From a virus, in the IMG/VR virus record IMGVR_UViG_3300046002_002841, positions 1 through 43,001 of that record: 43,001 nucleotides of DNA; one strand, given 5' to 3'. Made by a program: the position numbers and the translations under genes. The notes under the pieces are model-generated. The model worked only from the letters and a program-made list of their open reading frames with translations. It made no database searches and was not told where the DNA came from. Positions 38,136 through 43,001 of this stretch are shown here, in pieces; within the stretch, counting starts at the first letter, position 1; every line of letters starts with the position of its first letter.

Positions 38136-41132
38136 ATGGCATTATTCGGTCTTAGCGCATCAGTAGAAGCCAATAAGAACAACTCGAAACAGTCTGGTAG
38201 TTCTGAGGAAACCAAGACAGGTCACTCAACTACGAGTGGCTCGGTTGATGTTATTGACACTATTAACTCAGGACGTACAGATAGTACTGTAAACACTGTG
38301 TTAAACTCAGGGTCAACTAACACTACTAGCAACAACTCTAACACCAATGCAACTACCACCAACTCTGGTTCTGCTAATACCAACACAGGGCTGAACTTTA
38401 ACTCTGGATCACAGAACACTGGTGGCACAAGTGGCAGTACTAACAAGACTTCCACAGGCGCGTCTACTAACACAGTTAGCAACTCAGGCAATACTGTCAA
38501 TGTTAGTAACTCTGGCTCAAACAATCAGTCTGTTACTAGTGGCTCAGTCAACACAAGCAGCAATTCAGGTGGATTGAATACTACCACTAACTCTGGTGGC
38601 ACTAACACTACAAGTACTTCTGGTTCACAGAATACTACAGGCACTAATGCTTCCCAGAATGTTAATGTTAATAGTGGCTCTGTTAACACTACTGACGCAA
38701 TGACTGTTAACAGTGGCAATGAGACTGTCAATAGTACGCTGGCAAGTATGAACACTAACACTAACAGTGGTGGAGTTAACACTAACAACACAGCTGCAAC
38801 TACCAATACTAACATCAACAGTGGCTCTCAGAATGTTAATGTCAACAGTGGTAGCACAAATGTAAGCAGCACTGCTGGTAGCACTAACACCAATGTGAAC
38901 AGTGGCAGTGTCAACACTATGAACACAGCAGGCTCCACTAATACTACAAGTAACAGTGGCAGTACTAACACCAATGTCAATTCAGGTTCCCAGAATACTG
39001 GGGGCACTGCTGCGTCCGTAAATACTACAGGCACAGCTGCTTCACAAAATACTAGTATCAATAGTGGCAGTGTTAATGTCAACAAGGTGCTGGGTTCTAC
39101 TAACACAAGCGAAACTTCAGGGAGTCTTAATGAACTCATTAACAGCGGTAGCAATAACGTTACTACTAACTCTGGTTCCACCAACACTAATGCAACCGCA
39201 GCCTCCCAGAATAATACCGCGCAAAACAATACAACTGTAAACTCTGGCTCGGTTAACACTCAAACTGGCAGCACTGGTACTGCGGCGTCACAGAACACTA
39301 GCACCACTGAAGCCAGACAGAACACAACTACTGATATTAACAGTGCATTCACTAGTGGTAGAACTGATGTGTCACAAACAATGCTGACTCAGACTGCTAC
39401 TGATAGATTGGTGGCTCAGATCCTTGAAGGTAACAAAGGCTTGCAGGCAGTTACTAGTGGCGCTAATGCCAGTGGTGGTTACAACTCCTCAGCTAAGACA
39501 TTGCTTGTGAATGATCTGATAGCTCGTACTGCTGGTGAGGTTGCTGTTCGTGGCGCTGCTACAGTTAATACTATTGGTGGCACAACATCAGGTAGCACTA
39601 ACACTAGAGTTGAGAATATTGCAGCTGTTAATAACATCCAAAACATCGGTGCTACTAGTGGCTTCAATAACTCCACAACTAACATCGGTGGCAGTACCAG
39701 CACAAGCAGTGGCAACCAAGTTACTAACATTGGTGCTACAAGTGGTACTAGCACAGTTGGTGGATCTACAAGTTCACAAGCTATCGGCGGTAGTACTACT
39801 TCCCAGAAGATTGGTGGAGCAAAGACTACTAACACTCTTGGTGATGTAGAGACTCAACAGTTAATTGGTGGTAGTACTACAACTCAGAACATCGGTGCAA
39901 CCAATACAACTCAAAACATTGGTGCTACTTCCAACTATCAAAATATTGGTGGAAGCACTAGTACCCAGAATATCGGTGGAAGTACAAGTACTCAAAATAT
40001 CGGTGGTACTAGCAGTACACAGAATATTGGTGGCAATACTAGCACACAAAACATTGGCGCAAGTGAGACTACTCAACTCATCGGTGGTAATACTAGCACT
40101 CAAAATATTGGTGGCTCTAGTACTACTCAAAACTTGGGAGCTATCAATAGCACTCAAAACATTGGGTCAACAACTAGCACTCAGAACATTGGTGCTACTC
40201 AAGGCACAAGTAAAGTTGGTGCTAGCACTACTTCACAGACTGGTACTCAGAACATTGGTGGCTCCACAAATACACAGAACATTGGTGCTACTAGTGGGTA
40301 TCAAAACATCGGTGGCTCTGACTCTACAACTACTGTTGGTAAGACCATTAGTGAGCAACTGATTGGTGCAACTAATAGTACTCAGAATATCGGTGGCTCT
40401 ACTACTAACCAGTCTATTGGTGGATCTAACTCTAGCCAAGTAACAGGTGCTTCCAGTAGTGTGCAGAACATTGGTGGTGTGGATGTAACTCAACTCATTG
40501 GTGGCTCCACTAACTATCAAAACATTGGTGGATCTGTTGGACTTACTAGCAACACTCAGAATATTGGTGGTTCTACAAGTAGCCAGTCTAGCAGCACATC
40601 AGGTGAGTCTACTCAGAACATTGGTGCAAGTTCCACAACTAGTGCAGGTACTAATACTATCGGTGCTAGCCAGTCCACTGCCACTAATAACAAGGGTGAG
40701 GTTACAACTGATCTGTTCCAGACTGCAACATCTAACCAGCAACAACAGACACAAGCTACTGCTACTAAAGCTAAAGGTGGTACTATCTTGTGCACTGAAC
40801 TCCTTGCACAAGGTAAGATGGACTTGAGATTGCATCGCCAGAGTCATGTGAACTTCCAGTTCTATAGTATGAAAGAACGTGCTGGATATTATATCTGGGC
40901 GGTGCCTGCAGTTAAGTACATGAGAAAACATCCATCTAGTGTAGTGAGTCGTGTGCTTAAGTTCATAGTTACAGCTGCTGTTAAACACATTGCTGCTTTC
41001 CCTGCTGGTCACTACTTGGCACCATCATTCATTGATCACGCAGTGTACTATACTGGCAGATCATTGTGCTGGGTAATTGCTAAGACTGTTGCTAGAAAAT
41101 TCGAATTTAACCCATCTATGTTAGGGGAATAA
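38136..41132 (+). CDS. Nonapeptide-repeat structural protein, 998 aa
   Basis: After a 40-residue start, residues about 42-400 are made of nine-residue repeats of the form SGSxNTxxN. A non-repeat segment (about 405-480, with TATDRLVAQILEGNKG and LLVNDLIARTAGEVAV) follows, then a second array (about 500-840) of the form IGGSTSTQN, also with nine-residue period. The last 120 residues form a normal domain (CTELLAQGKMD, GYYIWAVPAVKYMRKHP) seen at the end of other phage tail proteins. The repeats predict a long beta-solenoid or fibre. It lies between holin and ejection proteins, so it may be a central tail fibre, needle or an internal protein. Confidence 0.75.
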   Translation: MALFGLSASVEANKNNSKQSGSSEETKTGHSTTSGSVDVIDTINSGRTDSTVNTVLNSGSTNTTSNNSNTNATTTNSGSANTNTGLNFNSGSQNTGGTSGSTNKTSTGASTNTVSNSGNTVNVSNSGSNNQSVTSGSVNTSSNSGGLNTTTNSGGTNTTSTSGSQNTTGTNASQNVNVNSGSVNTTDAMTVNSGNETVNSTLASMNTNTNSGGVNTNNTAATTNTNINSGSQNVNVNSGSTNVSSTAGSTNTNVNSGSVNTMNTAGSTNTTSNSGSTNTNVNSGSQNTGGTAASVNTTGTAASQNTSINSGSVNVNKVLGSTNTSETSGSLNELINSGSNNVTTNSGSTNTNATAASQNNTAQNNTTVNSGSVNTQTGSTGTAASQNTSTTEARQNTTTDINSAFTSGRTDVSQTMLTQTATDRLVAQILEGNKGLQAVTSGANASGGYNSSAKTLLVNDLIARTAGEVAVRGAATVNTIGGTTSGSTNTRVENIAAVNNIQNIGATSGFNNSTTNIGGSTSTSSGNQVTNIGATSGTSTVGGSTSSQAIGGSTTSQKIGGAKTTNTLGDVETQQLIGGSTTTQNIGATNTTQNIGATSNYQNIGGSTSTQNIGGSTSTQNIGGTSSTQNIGGNTSTQNIGASETTQLIGGNTSTQNIGGSSTTQNLGAINSTQNIGSTTSTQNIGATQGTSKVGASTTSQTGTQNIGGSTNTQNIGATSGYQNIGGSDSTTTVGKTISEQLIGATNSTQNIGGSTTNQSIGGSNSSQVTGASSSVQNIGGVDVTQLIGGSTNYQNIGGSVGLTSNTQNIGGSTSSQSSSTSGESTQNIGASSTTSAGTNTIGASQSTATNNKGEVTTDLFQTATSNQQQQTQATATKAKGGTILCTELLAQGKMDLRLHRQSHVNFQFYSMKERAGYYIWAVPAVKYMRKHPSSVVSRVLKFIVTAAVKHIAAFPAGHYLAPSFIDHAVYYTGRSLCWVIAKTVARKFEFNPSMLGE
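38260..39340 (+). repeat. Nonapeptide (27-bp) repeat array 1, SGSxNTxxN type
   Basis: The DNA encodes successive units such as SGSTNTNVN, SGSVNTMNT, AGSTNTTSN and SGSQNTGGT. Units vary in DNA sequence by synonymous and conservative changes, so the array is old or under selection at protein level. The unit length is 27 bases in most of the array, with some irregular units. Confidence 0.85.
39640..40610 (+). repeat. Nonapeptide (27-bp) repeat array 2, IGGSTSTQN type
   Basis: More regular than array 1: units IGGSTTTQN, IGATNTTQN, IGGSTSTQN, IGGTSSTQN, IGGNTSTQN follow each other with an almost constant nine-residue step; a few units are longer by four residues (near 40240 and 40535). Ile at position 1 and Gln-Asn at the end are nearly fixed. 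Confidence 0.9.
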
Positions 41133-41133
41133 A

Positions 41134-42813
41134 ATGACTATTGATAATGATGAGTTGATGAGATTGTTGGATAGACGTAACACTGAGATCAAACAGAACA
41201 GTGAAGTTGTAAAGTCCATACAAGCTGAGGAAAGAAGAACCTCTGTTGATGTTATCAAGTCAATGGAGGCTGCTAAAGATAACTCTGTGCTTATGCAACA
41301 GGGTGAGTTACTTCGTCAACAGAAAACTGCTCAGAACAACTTCGCTGCTGCTAGTGCTGTAGGTACTAATATGAACGATAGTACTGAGGCTATCACTAAT
41401 TATGGTAAAGCATTAAGAGTTGCTGCTGATAACTCTATCCAAGCAGCTAAGCGAGTGGAATCAAATGTCAATGCTAGATTCTTAGATGATCCTATCAACT
41501 GGGTAGCAGCACAGTTTGATCTTGAGCCTAGTGTTAAATCAGCTGAAGCTGCTAGTATTACAGCACAGACTATTAGTAAGCGTGTAACTGAGTTGCAATC
41601 TTTTACTCAACAAGCTGTGCAAACTAACAATGCGTTAGGTGCAGTTAAATCTACAGTTGAATTGGATGCTACTCTCAATCGTACTAGAGATCTGTTGGAT
41701 GCTGATATTGGCAAGCAACGATTGCTGTCCCTAGGTATGGATAAGCGTGGCATTGCTGAGTTAGATAGTATGAGTCAGCAAGAACTTATCAATGCACAGA
41801 CTGGTGAGAATATTAAGAACGATAGAGCACGTATGCAAATGGCTCGTGAACAGTTCGCTCAGCAGAAGACAATGAATAATCTTGCTATTGAAGATCGTAT
41901 GTTACGTCTCCAGAAAGATCAATTGGCAGAACAAGATAAGCAAACAATGATGAAAGTCTTTGTTGATGGTGCTGCTGTATTAGGTAAAGACTTATCAGGA
42001 GTTCCTGCTAACAAGTTGGAAATGATGATGAAGTTTAACCCAGAGTCTAAGGACTACTTACGAGTTGGTCTTAACACTCTCACTACCAATCACCCAGTAA
42101 TTAGTGACTCTGCTGGTGAGTCTGGTATGATGATTATGAACACTAGTGCTCCACTGGCTCCACATCAGGCAGCATTAAAAGATTGGTTGGTATCTAGTGT
42201 ACAGCGTGCTGCTGGTGGGGAAATAATTAAATCTCCTGATGGCAAGCAAGTACTTACTGACAGATCAGATGTTAAAGGTGTTTCCTCTGCTGCTAGTTAT
42301 CTGGCAGTTACAGGTGCAGGCGCACAACAATCTAACATCAAATTTGGAGACGCTACTAACATCTATAAAGCTCCTCCACTACCAGTAATTGCTGCTATTC
42401 CTGACATTGCTAACTCAGCCTTTGGTCAGAAGGTATTAGCACCTGCTTTAGCTAGTGGTGTGTTACAAGACTTTAACCCTGATCAAATTAAGTCAATGGT
42501 GATTAAGGCTATCAAGGATAAAACTCTTACTTACCAAGAGGCTATTGTTGGGGGTAACTCCATGTTTGCTGCTGTGCCTGCGCATAACAATAGGTACATG
42601 AACTATAAAGGCTTTGGCTTACCTAATCAGGAAGGTTACAAAACTGAAGTAGCTGGTGCTACTGCTATGGGCTTTAAAGCAGTTGTTAACTTGGCAGATG
42701 CTAAAGAGTTCCAGCGTTGGATTGATCGTCAGTTAGCAGCAGCCGCTCAGCATAGCATGCAAACTCAACCACAAGTACAAAGTGCTCCTGGTAACATAAT
42801 GGGCAGATTTTAA
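41134..42813 (+). CDS. Probable internal virion / ejection protein, 559 aa
   Basis: Begins one base after the repeat protein stop, with AGGGGAAT upstream. It is helical and coiled-coil-like (residues 10-80, and 230-275 with MARGEQ-type heptads such as MLRLQKDQLAEQDKQT), then a more globular C-terminal half (NNRYMNYKGFGLPNQEGYKT). Placed directly before the 1683-residue protein, it fits the middle ejection protein of podoviruses. No lytic motif is seen. Confidence 0.65.
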   Translation: MTIDNDELMRLLDRRNTEIKQNSEVVKSIQAEERRTSVDVIKSMEAAKDNSVLMQQGELLRQQKTAQNNFAAASAVGTNMNDSTEAITNYGKALRVAADNSIQAAKRVESNVNARFLDDPINWVAAQFDLEPSVKSAEAASITAQTISKRVTELQSFTQQAVQTNNALGAVKSTVELDATLNRTRDLLDADIGKQRLLSLGMDKRGIAELDSMSQQELINAQTGENIKNDRARMQMAREQFAQQKTMNNLAIEDRMLRLQKDQLAEQDKQTMMKVFVDGAAVLGKDLSGVPANKLEMMMKFNPESKDYLRVGLNTLTTNHPVISDSAGESGMMIMNTSAPLAPHQAALKDWLVSSVQRAAGGEIIKSPDGKQVLTDRSDVKGVSSAASYLAVTGAGAQQSNIKFGDATNIYKAPPLPVIAAIPDIANSAFGQKVLAPALASGVLQDFNPDQIKSMVIKAIKDKTLTYQEAIVGGNSMFAAVPAHNNRYMNYKGFGLPNQEGYKTEVAGATAMGFKAVVNLADAKEFQRWIDRQLAAAAQHSMQTQPQVQSAPGNIMGRF

Positions 42814-42829
42814 TCTATAGGAAAATAAC

Positions 42830-43001
42830 ATGTCTTCATATGACGAATTGATGAACAGTGTAGCTAGCCAGTCCAATTATGACTCTAGTCCTGGAGCTGT
42901 TAATAAGTATGCTAACTACCAATATGCAGCAGACTCCCATAACTATGGTAATGGTAACTGGGCTGTAACTGATCCTACTACTTGGGGCACAGCTCTAGGC
43001 T
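42830..43001 (+). CDS. Start of giant ejection protein gene (5' part, continues at 1)
   Basis: The ATG at 42830 follows AGGAAAATAAC. The frame (MSSYDELMNSVASQS then NYDSS...) stays open to the end of the window and joins the frame entering at base 2. Fifteen codons lie before the overlap begins at 42874-42876. The last two bases of the window disagree with the left copy and should not be trusted. See the entry at 1-5008 for the protein. Confidence 0.9.
   Translation, partial: MSSYDELMNSVASQSNYDSSPGAVNKYANYQYAADSHNYGNGNWAVTDPTTWGTALG
42874..42999. repeat. Terminal direct repeat, right copy (contig overlap)
   Basis: Identical to bases 1-126. It should be removed once when the genome is circularised, giving about 42,873 unique bases, if the final two unmatched bases are treated as assembly noise. 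Confidence 0.93.

Noticed and set aside
38260-40610. CRISPR array or microsatellite expansion suggested by the 27-bp repetition
   Set aside because: The repeats are in one long reading frame, vary at synonymous positions and have no constant repeat with unique spacers.
38260-40610. Variable/template repeat pair of a diversity-generating retroelement
   Set aside because: No reverse transcriptase gene is present in the window and there is no second, near-identical copy differing at adenines.
38222-40795. Several long open frames opposite or out of frame with the repeat protein gene (Leu/Val-rich)
   Set aside because: They result from the repetitive composition of the coding strand and have no ribosome sites; they are shadows.

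Overview
The window looks like one complete genome of a virulent tailed phage, probably short-tailed (podovirus-like), closed on itself. The first 126 bases are repeated exactly at the end (1-126 = 42874-42999) and the last gene runs through that joint in frame, so the unique length is about 42.87 kb. No integrase, repressor, transposase, RNA polymerase, tRNA or CRISPR array was seen. The base composition is AT-rich by eye (roughly 40% GC, not counted). The lysis genes (M15 peptidase endolysin, three-helix holin) suggest a Gram-negative host. The host genus cannot be told from the sequence alone.

Layout. There are two transcription blocks. The minus-strand block (21502 down to 5073) holds replication, recombination and nucleotide functions: two unknown early proteins near 21 kb, a RecD/Dda-type SF1B helicase, a string of small unknown genes, a Cas4-like Fe-S exonuclease, a Sak4-like RecA-fold ATPase, a DUF6378-like protein, an SSB-like protein, a family A DNA polymerase with proofreading domain, a replicative helicase-type ATPase, a DEDDh exonuclease and a zinc-ribbon protein. 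The plus-strand block (21920 through 42999, continuing to 5008) holds packaging (TerS, TerL), portal, scaffold, decoration and SU10/DUF5309-type major capsid protein, adaptor, fibre, beta-helix spike and nozzle proteins, then lysis, a 998-residue nonapeptide-repeat protein and two very large presumed ejection proteins. The blocks converge on a bidirectional terminator at 5032-5067 and diverge at 21503-21919.

The most unusual parts are the non-coding and poorly known ones. A 560-bp gap (19949-20508) carries four copies of a GGYAAAAWAACC motif set as two inverted pairs, plus a perfect 12-bp hairpin; it is the best origin or control-region candidate. A 366-bp gap (14829-15194) is packed with inverted repeats. 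A 247-residue unknown protein (15195-15938) has arginine codon use like the capsid protein, which suggests heavy expression. The 998-residue structural protein is built almost wholly of two kinds of nine-residue repeats. Four genes of 35-53 codons with good start sites are also present.

How the genes work together: the polymerase, helicases, SSB-like protein, exonucleases and Sak4-like ATPase would form a self-contained replication and recombination set relying on the host RNA polymerase. Long head-to-tail DNA would be cut and packed by the terminase through the portal. The circularly permuted appearance and the lack of a plausible physical terminal repeat favour headful packaging, but this is inference.
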